A stretch of 64,000 nucleotides of DNA from Bactericera cockerelli (lineage: Eukaryota; Arthropoda; Insecta; Hemiptera; Triozidae). Under the pieces are notes generated by a model. It was not told the origin of the DNA, ran no database searches, and worked only from the letters and a program-made list of their open reading frames with translations. This document shows positions 34,450 through 46,100 of this stretch, piece after piece (position 1 is the first letter of the stretch; each line of letters begins with the position of its first letter). The DNA lies in the NCBI GenBank assembly GCA_024516035.1, contig CM044955.1, forward strand, positions 47,320,969 to 47,384,968, written 5' to 3'. The position numbers and the translations under genes were made by a program.

Positions 34450-34622
34450 CTGGTTTCACCAGCATCAGTTGAATGCACCAGTTCTCGTAGGAGCACCGAA
34501 GTTAAGCAACACCTAGCGAGGTGAAGACTTCGTGATACTAGCATTCCGGCCCAATCCAGGCTGGGTGAGCCTAATGAGGGTAGCAGGTTTGTAAGTTTCC
34601 AGCGAATGGAAGTACTCTTATA
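34450..34622 (+). mobile_element. 5S-derived SINE, tail truncated
   Basis: 5S head GTTGAATGCACCAGTTCTCG and CCGAAGTTAAGCAACACC, then the shared body CCAATCCAGGCTGGGTGAG. The 3' tail is missing. Confidence 0.8.
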
Positions 34623-34640
34623 CAGGGTGAGTTATTTTAA

Positions 34641-34798
34641 CTCTTTGACTGCCAGAGCTAATCTTGACATGTTTCCTACCCGGCCAAACCAAATACGTGT
34701 ACACTTCCCCTAAGTGTACTGGCACAACTCGAGTTGTGCCATGGCCGGGTGGGAAAGTGTACTGGCACAACTCGAGTTGTGCCATGGCAGTCAAAGAG
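34641..34798. mobile_element. piggyBac-type MITE, 158 bp
   Basis: Terminal inverted repeats CTCTTTGACTGCCA / TGGCAGTCAAAGAG lie directly between two TTAA sites (34637-34640 and 34799-34802). TTAA target use and a CNNTTTGACTGCCA-type end are hallmarks of piggyBac. The interior holds two identical 22-bp palindromes, at 34720-34741 and 34763-34784. Confidence 0.88.
34720..34784. repeat. Two identical 22-bp perfect palindromes, 43 bp apart
   Basis: Each half-site is TGGCACAACTC, followed by its exact reverse complement, centred on CTCGAG. The repeat also includes the preceding GTGTAC. Embedded in the piggyBac-type MITE. Confidence 0.85.
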
Positions 34799-34929
34799 TT
34801 AAGTTATGCAGTGATTTCCTTGGCCTCTGTTAGTATTCCTGAAATTGTATTCAGAGAGCATTTTCATTGCTCATGGTGACATCAAACTGATCAATCCAGA
34901 AAATCTCTGAATAAAACTACACTGAGAAA

Positions 34930-36850
34930 AATAAATGAACTTTTTCCAGTTTGAAGAATTTGTGTGTTTTGGCAAGAATTCTACACTTCCTTTCATCAAA
35001 AACTTCACTACTCAAATTTCCAATGACTATAACACAGGCATCGACCCGCGAATTGGTATCAGGACATTCTATTTTCATTAATAAAATTGATAGTATTGTA
35101 GAGAAAAAGAAATGAAAAACAGAAAAGTGAAGAAAAAAAATATCACAAAAAGTAAACAAAATAACAATAAAGGTAGAAATCGCGAAGGACAATATGTAAA
35201 ATATTGATAAACTACACATTTTAACAGTTTGAGAAACCCTGGCGGCCATCTTTCTTTTTGATCCAATGGTATTTGCCCCAAAGATCCTCACTCAACAGCT
35301 GACTGAAAAAATACAGCCCGCGAAATTTCAAAAGTCATTTTCATAAAAAAAAAGAATTGGAGGAATTTTTTAAAATTTTCCGTAAACTTTTTCTGATTTC
35401 AAAACTGGGCAAACCTTTACCTCCACCCGTCTTTTACTGAAACAGTGAGCTTCTAGGAAGCTGAAAGTACACTCATGGTTATCCAGAAGTTTTATTTTGC
35501 AAATATAAGAAGACAGTAAAAATGAGTGCAGTATTCTGAATCTGAGCTCCATTGATTTTCTCACTCAACTGGCCCTTCTCTCTGCATGGGTGTAAGTTTT
35601 ATTTTATTTTCACTTGATTCATGGATTCACAAGTTTCATTTTTAATTGTTTGTCTTCAGTAAGAACTGGTGGGGGGGTATTCAAAATGTTGGTCTAACCG
35701 ATGTTAGCAAACATTCCCAAAATCAATTCTCCTCAAACAGAAACTTTGAATTTCTTCCAACAGCAGATTATTATAAGCTCAGGTTTTAAGTACCATTCAA
35801 CAGCTAGCTCATCTTGAAATGGGTGTGTTACCCTCCATTTGCAGGAAATGAACAAATCTGCCCTTGTAAGCATTACCCCTGAAAGTAACCACCTAAATAC
35901 CCAGAAAACTAATCAAAAATATAGTCTTGAGATAAACAAATAAATTTAAACCATTGATCTCATTGATTAAAAATGCATACATTCAGGTAGCTAGTATATT
36001 TGCACCAGTGGTGACAGCTGCCCCATCCCTAGATCCATTCTTAGTAGTTTGAGAACTGTTGATCTCACTAAGATTTTTTATTAAAATAAAACTTGATGTG
36101 CCTTCCCATCACCGACATCAAAACTTTTTGTAAGTTAAATCTCTAACCTTCTTTTAAAAAAATATGTGGAGTGTAGGCCTCACATAGATTATCTAATCTT
36201 AAATGAAAATGCCATATCAAGGATCAAGACCTTTTGTTGAGTACCCCAATCAAAGGGTTCCAAAATAATAAATCATCAACTGGCCCATTTCAGGGCCATT
36301 AAATATTAGGTTTCTTTTCAAATATATTTGTTTTTAAAAATCCTAAGTGAATTTTTAAAAACAATTTTAAAGTTTTGTTAAAACTGAGTCATCATCCTTT
36401 TAATAGTCATGGCTGTCTTACACTCAACCATGCTAAAAGTTTATTAAAAATTTCATGTTCAAGGCTCATGTTAGTAGACTACTATTGATGGTACCTATAT
36501 AAACTGTATTCCCTGTTATACAAAGAGTTGCCATGCATTTATTGCTCACTCCCAACATATAAATTTATTTGCAGGATTCCTTGAGTAATACTTATTGATA
36601 TTCTTAAAACAATAATCAGTTAATCAGTTTTTTTGATTTTTATTACAATTTATTGTACAATAAATTAATTACAGATAAAAATACATGTATATGTATACAT
36701 AGAAAAAATTAGGCCAATAATAATTGTTTAAAGTAATATCTACATGTTTAAGATCATACCTGCTGGAGTTACCTTCTTCCAACCTGTCTAAGATGTTCTA
36801 AACCCTGATCCAAACACATTGAATATACAAACACACCTGTTTCTCATCCT
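34930..36850. other. Intergenic stretch without recognised gene
   Basis: Only short shadow ORFs. Possible polyadenylation signals for the minus-strand gene at 36855 lie at about 36638 and 36649 (AATAAA on the minus strand). Confidence 0.35.
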
Positions 36851-36854
36851 ATCT

Positions 36855-37109
36855 CTATTCAAGCCAAGCACTAGCTCTAGTTTTAATATAGTTGAAACCA
36901 GACATTGCAAGAATTATCCAAAATAAAGGCTTCCTCACCTTGTGTTGTGTCAGCAGCATTCCCAGAAGGCCGCCTAGAGGATTTATAAAAATTAAAAGAT
37001 ACAGAATAAGCTCTGGTATTCTCCACATTCCTTCAATTGCCAGGAATTTGTCTAATGCAACCATCAAAAATGAAGCAATGCCCCAGTACAGGTCATAGTC
37101 CATCTCCAT
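36855..37109 (-). CDS. Small DUF1294-like membrane protein, 84 aa
   Basis: Starting at ATG 37109 (good context, GACCATGG), the frame encodes 84 residues. The pattern LDKFLAIEGMWRIPE, then PLGGLLGMLLTQHKVRKPLF, fits the DUF1294 core: Asp-Lys, a WRIPE block, a Gly-Gly turn, and HK-x-RK before a hydrophobic segment. About three hydrophobic stretches suggest an integral membrane protein with the basic HKVRK loop between helices. The size matches the usual 80-110 residues of the family. It is intronless in its coding part. A possible 5' UTR acceptor lies just upstream (CATTATAG), and AATAAA occurs ~200 nt downstream. DUF1294 is known to me mainly from bacteria; the function is unknown. It could be an old eukaryotic member or a transferred gene. 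Confidence 0.6.
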   Translation of the reverse strand: MEMDYDLYWGIASFLMVALDKFLAIEGMWRIPELILYLLIFINPLGGLLGMLLTQHKVRKPLFWIILAMSGFNYIKTRASAWLE

Positions 37110-37419
37110 GGTCAAGGTCTATAATGTATGATCAATCAACAATGTAAAACTTCTGAAACAGAAGTAAATTTAAAGAATAATTTTTTTTATAATTTTAATA
37201 TCCTTACAAATACTGCAATTTTACAAATGAATATTTAACCAATAATATTAATTAAAAATGTGCTGCAAAAGAGGTTTTTTGTAATTTATTTACATAAATT
37301 ATTAGCAGTTTGGGTATTATTTTCTAAGGCAATCTACCATCCAAACTATGGTCTTGCACCTCACTTAAAAATAAATAAGAAGCTGACTTGTTGTTATACA
37401 GGGTTTAAGTTTTAGAGAT

Positions 37420-37960
37420 AAAAAAATGCCTATAGTGCCCCAGTCTAGCTGAGTACGGACCAACTTTAAAATCTTAAATGGAATTGTATATCATGTGGCA
37501 TATTTTTTAGAGGTCTCATTGAGAAAAAATCATTGCAACAAATTTCAGTGAGCTACAACTTAAATTTCACGAGATACAAGGTTGTGTCTTATAAAGCATG
37601 CACTGTACCAGAGTAAATTTTTCACTTGTGAAATACAATTATTTCAGCTATTTTTAAGGTTTTAAATTTCATTTTACCTTGGTTTTTAGGAACACTCCAG
37701 AAGAGTCCATTCTCACACTGTCACTGAACCGTAAGTCATAGTTCACTGAAATTTGTTGTAATAACTTTCTCACAATGAGACCTTAAAACAATATGCCATA
37801 CGATAAACCATTCCATTTAAGATTTTAATGTTGGTCCGTGCCCAGCCTGACACTGTAGGCAAAAATTTTATTTGCTAAAATCAATCCCCCAAATAATAAA
37901 GGGATAAGGATTCTTGTTTTTTTCTGAATTTCAAACGGTTCTCGAGGTTTTAGGCATGAC
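37420..37960. mobile_element. Fold-back element (family F1), complete copy
   Basis: The left arm (about 37430-37560) matches the reverse complement of the right arm (about 37735-37865) over ~130 bp: GGACCAACTTTAAAATCTTA against GGACCAACATTAAAATCTTA. The loop is ~170 bp. Right-hand sequence continues to ~37960 as in the copy at 2876-3520. Confidence 0.75.
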
Positions 37961-37964
37961 AAGT

Positions 37965-38880
37965 TTTTTTTAAAAAAAACACCTGGTATAATATAGAAAA
38001 TATGTATGTATTCTCTTGCAACAATACTTTCTATTTATTTTAATACTAACTGTTTCCTTGTACTTTATTGTCGCACGAAAACAATATGCCTCCATTTTAT
38101 TCTTTCAGAAACTAAACCTAAAATGCATAAATAAAGTTATAACAAGTGTTTTCATTGTAATCATGAATTAACTATCAGCAATTTTTTCATGCATTTATAT
38201 TAAAACAGTTTATAGCCTCTACTTTTTTTTAATGTTCCTAAGCAGGTTCAGAGCCCCACAATAACAACAATAGACTCTCCTAATCAGTAGGCGTTCTAAC
38301 TGTTCATAATAAAAAAAACTTTTATACTTACCACAATACAAATTAAACTGGATTTTACGGCGTGAACGACCTGTCTAGTAACAGTGTTAAAGCGCTTAAT
38401 AGAAAAAAAAACTGGATTTTAAATTTCACTTCGTAAGTTTTTCAACCAACAATCTTATGTGTGGAATATTGGAAACACTCAACTGCTGTCTCATGCTCCA
38501 AGTCTCTGATTATCAATATGTAAATTCAGCATAAATTTATCAGTGAGACCTCTGATAATTATGAGATCAGTCAGTAGACATACGTTATCAGTTGTCAATA
38601 GTTCTTTTTATCTTCAGTTTTTTTCTTTTTTTTTTTCTTTCAGTTATCTTTTTTCTATTCAGTTTTTTTTCTTTTTCTATTATCATTCGGTTCAATTGTT
38701 TCTGTCTGAATCAAACCTTAGTTTCAGGGGAAAGTAAAATTCATGGAGTCGAGGACTCTGAGTGTTACAGACCTCTCTTTAAATAAATATTAATAAAAAA
38801 AAGCATAGAAAATTCCTAAGTCTAAGCATTAGTTGTGCACTGGTAGTCATGTGGTTAAGGCGCTACTCAATCAGTATGAT
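37965..38880. other. AT-rich stretch without recognised gene
   Basis: A long pyrimidine tract (T/C) occupies 38610-38700. At 38830-38880 a tRNA-like piece (GCACTGGTAGTCATGTGGTT) is the 5' end of SINE family D. Confidence 0.4.
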
Positions 38881-38884
38881 TTTT

Positions 38885-38960
38885 TTTTTAGTAATGTCCT
38901 TACTAAAGGGCGGGGTTATTGCCTGTGGCAATCTTTTCCACCCAACCCTTTTTTTAGTCG
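38885..38960 (-). repeat. Dispersed repeat R1, short copy
   Basis: AAAGGGCGGGGTTATTGCC and CCACCCAACCCTTTT as in the copy at 31775-31945. Confidence 0.5.
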
Positions 38961-39178
38961 TATTGAGAGAGAGCAATGGATTCGTAAGCTAGAGGCTCTA
39001 CGAGTCTAGGGAATATTGTTTCGCTCGAGTTTAAGTAATGCCGAGTTCACCCACACCTTCGTATTGTAACACCTAAAACACGTAACGCAAGCGTGTGACA
39101 TGTTACATTTTCGCTAGTGTGGACGGGACGCAAGCACATACGCGAATATTCTGTGAACGTTCAGCTAAGACCCATTAG

Positions 39179-39445
39179 GTCATCTTGCTGGGGCACGTTA
39201 AACAGTGAGAAGACCAGTGTCTCGCTAGAGGACTATAAACAGAGAACGTACTAACCCACCCTTACAAGCCTGTCTAGCTTGCAGTTTCTCAAGGGTTTAA
39301 TGGCTTTGAAAGAAAGAGCCCAAATTTTCACGATGGATCGCACATAGAAATATGTGGTTCAGAACGAGCCAACTTTTCCACTTAAGCTTCCTGGAGACCA
39401 TGACACCCCCAGCTGTGCCAAGCTGGTTACAACAACAGGTTGTCC
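39179..39445 (+). repeat. Dispersed repeat R4, longest copy
   Basis: Contains all blocks of the family, from CTGGGGCACGTTAAACAG to CAAGCTGGTTACAACAAC. Confidence 0.6.
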
Positions 39446-39613
39446 GTTTTTATCATCACCCTTGTAATCAACACAGTCTAATGAACACTGTTCACATTAT
39501 AATCTCAAGCCGCATTTTGATGAAATCGTGCACTCCGCGTCAAAATATCATAATTGTCATATGCCAAGCTAAAGCCCGTTTACTGTGCATAGTTTTTAAT
39601 GTCACAGCGCATA

Positions 39614-39766
39614 TCGCACACCTAGTGCAAAAGGTATGTAACTCAAAAAAATCGATTGGGAAAGAAAATTCTCAAAAATCCTAAAAATAATAATAATAAA
39701 CGATTTTAATCGCTTACCGAAAAATCGTCTTTTTTGAGTTACATACCTTTTGCACTAGGTGTGCGA
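39614..39766. mobile_element. 153-bp hairpin MITE with TA duplication
   Basis: Arms of ~36 bp (start TCGCACACCTAGTGCAAAAG) are perfect reverse complements and are flanked by TA on both sides (39612-39613, 39767-39768). This suggests a Tc1/mariner-type MITE. It ends ~260 bp before the first Gbeta5 exon found. Confidence 0.85.
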
Positions 39767-40025
39767 TATTATACTTGCTGGTGTCGCACCGGTATTCGGG
39801 ATTTACGAATAATGTGGTTAGATCCTTACGATAGGATTCTGCAGATCATACGGATCGCAGTTTCAGTAAACAAACAAAGTTTTCCATGTATCTGCGCCCA
39901 CTTGTTCGGATCGGAGCGTCTGTAGAATCATCGAAAACCATGCTGTTTACCAGAAACCACGATCTCCAGGCAGCTCGTGGACTTACCTTTAACTTACCTT
40001 TACACGGAATAATTTCCATTTACAG

Positions 40026-40149
40026 AAGATTGACATGTCTCAAGAAGGCACCAGTATGAAATCGGAATCCATAGAGGCTCTGACCCGCGAGGCAGAGGCC
40101 TTGAAGCACAGACTCGAGGAAGAGAGGCAGAAGTTGAATGACGTCACTT
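40026..40149 (+). CDS. Gbeta5: Gbeta5 exon 1 (5' UTR 40026-40034, then coding)
   Basis: Acceptor TTTACAG ends at 40025; ATG at 40035; donor GTGAGT at 40150. It encodes 38 codons plus one base: the amphipathic N-terminal helix that packs against the GGL domain of the RGS partner. Confidence 0.92.
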
Positions 40150-43100
40150 GTGAGTATTTATTATTATGTTTACTCATGCTTGGAGAAATAGTAATGTAAT
40201 GGAGAAGTCATAACTTTATAAAAAAATCATGTATTTCCTTTGTGTTCCTACTAACCAAAATGGCTGATTTTACGTGACAGGTTTGAAACAATACGAGTTT
40301 TTCATTAAATATTCCTCCTTTGCAGTTACGGTGACCTGGGTTCGAATCCCAGCGGAGTCGAAATTTTTCAGCTCTGTACTTTGGATGATCGGGGTCCACT
40401 CATGGAATCGGGTTACCTCGTGAGCAAAAATGGATGTGAACAGCAACCAATGGCGGAATTATGGGCAAATGATGGGGGTACGAGGGTGTAAATGAAACAG
40501 AAAAGTGCTTAAATTCTACGCTACTCACTCAAATTGTGATATAGTAGCACAATAAACCTAGTCATTTTATATATTATTTTTTTTGGACTATTATTTATTT
40601 ATTATTATTTTAGGACTCGACACATGGAGGTCGGTGGTTTAAGGTTCAAGTCCCTAGAATGGCAAGTATTAAGTGAGGCGAATTTTAGTAACTTTGTCAT
40701 AAATATTCTGACTATCACAAATTTGATGACTTCGCTGTTTTATATCATATTTTGCAATCCGTCATTCAATATAGGGCAAAAATTAGATATTAGAATATTT
40801 AAACTATGGAAAAGTCCTACTCTGCGCTACCCACTAAAATTGTGATAAAATAGCACAAAGAATTATTTATTTATTACTTCAAACAGAGACTCGCTATGGC
40901 CGTCAAAAGAGGTATTGCGGCGGCTATACTTGGCACATTGTATGTCAACCAAGAGCTCGATGAGGTTTTATACTTCATTTAAAAAAATAAATATATACAT
41001 ATTTAGCCATTACCTCTCATACAATTGTGATCTGATTTATTACTTTAGTATATACAATAGTACCTACTCTAGTTATTGTGTATTACTCTGCTCTTGTTCC
41101 AGTGGCCACGGTGGCAGACAGACTGGAGACCATCACGTTCATCAACATCAAGACGAGAAAGACCCTCAAAGGCCACGTGTCCAAGGTTCTGTGCTCAGAT
41201 TGGTCACCAGACAAGCGCCATCTAGTCTCCTGCTCACAGGTAATACAGAAAGTGGATCAGCACTCAGCAGTCTGACTTGCAAAATATAAACTAGGGAAGA
41301 TCACATAGGAGCGGAATTAATAGACGTATTTTGTAATACCTCTGTGGACCGACCTCAGTAGCTTGATCGATAAGGCAGCGGACTTGTAACCTGGATTTCG
41401 TGGTTCAAGTCCCGGTTTCAGCGTAGATTTAGTAAAGCGAGTTTGAGTAGTTGTGATATCACGATAGTGATTAACACAAATATGATCACAAATACCTCTG
41501 GCGCGAAGTCCGGATTGCGTTCTGTGTAAGAATAGGGAAAACCGACGCTTAGCAATGACTTGTGATATAGAATTTCTATTAATTTCGCCCTAGATCTTGG
41601 AATGTTAATATCAAACGGGGAGAAGACAAGTTGAGCAAGCGTCGATGGCACGTTGACTGTTCTCGGTTTTTCACTGAAGTTAAGCAACGTCTAGCGAGGT
41701 TAGGAATTGGAGGGTGTACCATTCAAATTCGAACCCTCGTAATGCAGACTATTCCCGGCCCCACTCGGGCTGAGTAAGGTTAATGGTGGTTACCTTCCAG
41801 TATTATTATTATTATAATTACAAAACATCTCTTTATTTTTTGCCCTCACCGTTTACTTTGGTTATGCAATCCAGGATGGTAAGATGATAATCTGGGATGG
41901 ACTAACTCAAACCAAAGAGCATTCGGTGACCATGCCTGCTACCTGGGTGATGGCTTGTGCCTACGCTCCTTCGGGCAGCGTGGTGGCTTGTGGGTAAGGG
42001 ACCTCCCGCATGAATCCGCCCCTGAGAATTTTCCTGCATTTCTATGCGTTCCGCCCCTGCATTTCTCTTCATGCTTTTCCGCTGATTTTACTGATAAAAC
42101 TCGATAACTTAAAACTTTCTTAAGATATATTTCCCTAATTAAAAATTATTCGAGATTTCCTACATGGAAACTCCTTTTGAAGATCCTTTTACGTCTCGCT
42201 AGAGAACTAAAAACAGAAAACTAGTCAATCTAACAAGCCAGCTAGCTTGCAGTTTCCCAAGATTTAATGGCTTAAGAAGAAAAAGCCCAAATATGTGTTT
42301 CAGGACGAGCCAACTTTTCCAAATTTAAGTTGGCTGGAGACCATCACTGTCCCAAGCTGGTTACAACAACAAAAAACAGCAACCTCTCACATACTTCGTC
42401 GCAGTATAGCGAACCGTAACCAATCTATGCACTGGTAGTCAAGTGGTTAACGCGCTAGTCTGGTAATCCAGGTAGCGTAGGGATCCATTGGTTCGAATCC
42501 CACCCAGTGCATGAATTTTTCCTCACTAGAGTTTGTGACCACATAATAATAAGACTCAGGGTTTGGTGGTAAAAAATGCTTTGAGCATTAACCTCGCCTG
42601 GTGGTTACCTTCCACTTAAAAGAGTGTTATTAATTTATTGTCTATAGCCCATTCTTCGTAAAAGGAATCTTTACAATGTACATATTTAAATACAAGCTGC
42701 CAAAAGTTGCTTGTGTGACTATGTTACCTTATAAATAAAAACTGTGTGAGAAAATACCTTGTGTGAGAAAACCAAAAAGGCTCCTAACAAGAGGTGAACA
42801 TGAAAATTTCCTCACCCACAAAAGTAAATCACTTGAATTGAAATCCTTTTCTGTTTATCTTCGAGTTATCGAGTTCTGTCTTTGTTATGTTTGGTTTTAC
42901 TTCTCTTTGTGACAATGTCTCTGATGTTTTTTTTTTTTTGGTATCTAGCAATATAACAGCAAGTTTAGACCCTTGTGATCCATCATCAAGTATGTTTCAC
43001 AATAGTCACACAACAACGTGCCTGGTTCCCCAGCTACCTTCGTGTGATATATAAGTGCATTCTCATAATTATATTATTCTAATTAATTTTAAATATTATT

Positions 43101-46100
43101 AAAAACATTTAATGAAATGATGTACAAATAAAGCACAACCTTGTTTAAACCCAAAAAATAGGTTAGGTATATCCTAATTCATCAATCCATGGATAATATT
43201 TGACCCTATAAGCTGGTCATCAAAAGACCCTAGAATCCTAGAATGTATATCCTAATCCATGATAATTTTGTGATCTTTTTTGAGCTCAGTTTGTTTCCTA
43301 CAGCGAATAATATTAATGTGATTACCTCACTTGCACTGACAGTCTAAGTAAAGCACTACTTATTCTTAAACTCAGAGGTTACTCAAACTAATTAAAACGG
43401 TGCTCAATATCAGCTTTATTAAATTTGGTTTGGAGTTAATTGTGATGTGACATTTGTTGTGATTAATGCAAATATGATATTTTTTTTTTTAACTCAAAGA
43501 TCACAAGTCTATATTTACTTCCGATAATTTTCTAATATTAGAAATCGGAAGTATTGTGTTCGTTTTTATTTTTTACTTTTTGTTGTGGTTGTGTGGCGGT
43601 TGCTAGACGTAAACTAATAAATTAGTCAACTGTTTCAATTAAAACCTTTTTTTGCACTGAACCATATTTCATCAGAAATTAATAAACATTTTCTTGTTTT
43701 AGCAAATAGTTAAAAAGATAAATTCATTTTCTGACACCTCACATAAAGAGTTTTGGTGGCTTCAATAGAATTATGTTATACAGTCCTCCTTTAGCATTCT
43801 GGTGAACTGAATGTTGCATGAATGTAGTTTTGTTTTGCATGAATTGAACGATCTATTATCATTATTACTGTGTCAATAAATTGATAAGATTAAAATGTTA
43901 GAAATATTTATTAGATGAAAATTTACCGCCATAATAAAAGAATTTGTTTCTAGCGTCGATGGCACGTTGATTGCACCAGTTCTCGTTGTCACTGAAGTTG
44001 AGCAACGTCCAGCAAAGATTTGGACTTGGTTGGATGACCATTCAAATTCGAACCCTCGTGCTGCTTGCTATTTGTGGTCCCACTCAGGCTGGGTGAGGTT
44101 AATTTGAGTTGCTGGTTTGTGGTCAATGGAGTCGTTTAAACCCCCCTGTTGATGTGACCATGCAGTTGAAAGCGCACCGAAAGGAGGGGGGGGGGGGGGG
44201 GGGGTTAGGACAGGTCTTTTTAACAATTTGACTCAAAAGATTGAAAATGATTTTATCGTTTTGAACCCTGCAGTGGCCTCGACAACAAGGTCACCGTGTA
44301 CGCGATAGGCCTGGAGGATGACTCGGCAGCCAAGAAGAAAACTGTTGCCACTCACACCAGCTTCATATCCTGCTGCATCTTCCCCAACTCCGATCAACAG
44401 GTGAGATAGATAAGATATCAAAATTAATATCGCCTTATTTATACTGCCCGACTAGGACTAATGAATCCCATTATTCCAGCAGTAAGCCCAAGACTCATTA
44501 TTATGTGTTCAAAATCCTGCCTCCTTTCTCAGCCGGACTTAGAACCGTCCATGGCGAATTAGATTGGGTTGAGGTCTCAATTTTCCCAACAACACATTTC
44601 ATACAATACGTAAAATCTAGGCTTGAGAAACATATATTTTCTATTAAACATTCAAAATATGGTATCTACTTTAGGTGTCCCAAATTACAGGCCTATGTTT
44701 CACGTCTTGAATTTTTTGCTTTATTTAAAATCATTACAATACAGTAAAACGTAAAGAATCTAGTATAGTATCTACATAAAATAAAAAAATGTACATGATT
44801 TTTTTAAGAAGGTTTTTTTTTGTGTGTAAATATGGGGAAACATTGTATTTTACGCCAATAATGTCTAAAGTGTGAGAGTAAAAGGACTCTTTAATTTCTT
44901 TCCTACAGGATAAACAGATAATTATTTTTATTTATTAAAAAAAAAAGAAAAAAAAACATTTTAGTACCATACTTGAAATATATCTTATAAAGAAAAATAC
45001 ACCGAGCAGAATTATAGGACTTTTCTGTTTCTTAAAATCCTTGTGTACCCTATCATTTTGCCCATAATTCCGCCAATGGTCGCTGCTCACATCCTTTTTT
45101 CCTCACGAGGCACAAGTGGACCCCGATCATTGAAAGTACAGAGTATATGCTTAGCCATTATTGTATTTTATAAACAGAGCATTGTTTTGTATGATTGTCA
45201 TCATACAGAGTATATGCTTAGCCATTATTCTATTTTATAAACAGAGTATTGTTTTGTATGATTGTCATCATGGTTCCCTCAGATTCTGACGGGCAGTGGC
45301 GACTGCACGTGCGCGCTGTGGGATGTGGAGTCTGGCCAGCTCCTGCAAAGCTTCCACGGGCACACGGGCGAGCTCATGGACCTGGACCTCGCACCCTCCG
45401 AGACTGGAAACACGTTCGTTTCGGGGGTAAGTGTTTGTGCTTCATGTGGTTTTTTTTACGTAAAAAATTCAAGGGGGTTTTTTTAAACAAAATACTCTTT
45501 ATTTATTTTAATTTTACATAATATACATTAAATATTGTGAGTTTATGAGGTACTATTACCCTATTTGTTATGAATGACTGTGTATGTGTATATTGCTGAC
45601 GGTGTGTAGCTTGTATTATGAATGTTTCATAATTATCATTTATAATGCAGTGCGTCAGGGCTGTGAGCCGTCACGCCAATTTTCGGCCTACGCACATTAT
45701 GTGTGATGATTTAGTCATGAATGAGTATGCTACACAAGTAGTATTTCAATTTAATATTGAACAAATTCAATCAAGTTGTATTTACAATAGGGAGGTTTGT
45801 ATTGTTACTTTTTTTAAAGGTATTTTTTTTTTTTTTTAAAGTGCCCCGGAACCGCTGTCGCATTACTTCAGAGCACTTTACCTTTACATCCATGCCATTC
45901 CGGAAACAGAAAAACTCGGCAAAAGTTTTCCGCTCCGGCCGGGATTCGAGCCCGCAACCTCTGGGTCAGCAAGCAATGCTCTTAACCACTGTATTGGTAC
46001 GACACTACTACATATAAGTAGACCCTCGTTCGATTCCCAGCGGGACTGGATTCTTTTGGCTCATGGATGTTGCGAGTAGCTTCTTTCTAAAGTTATCACA

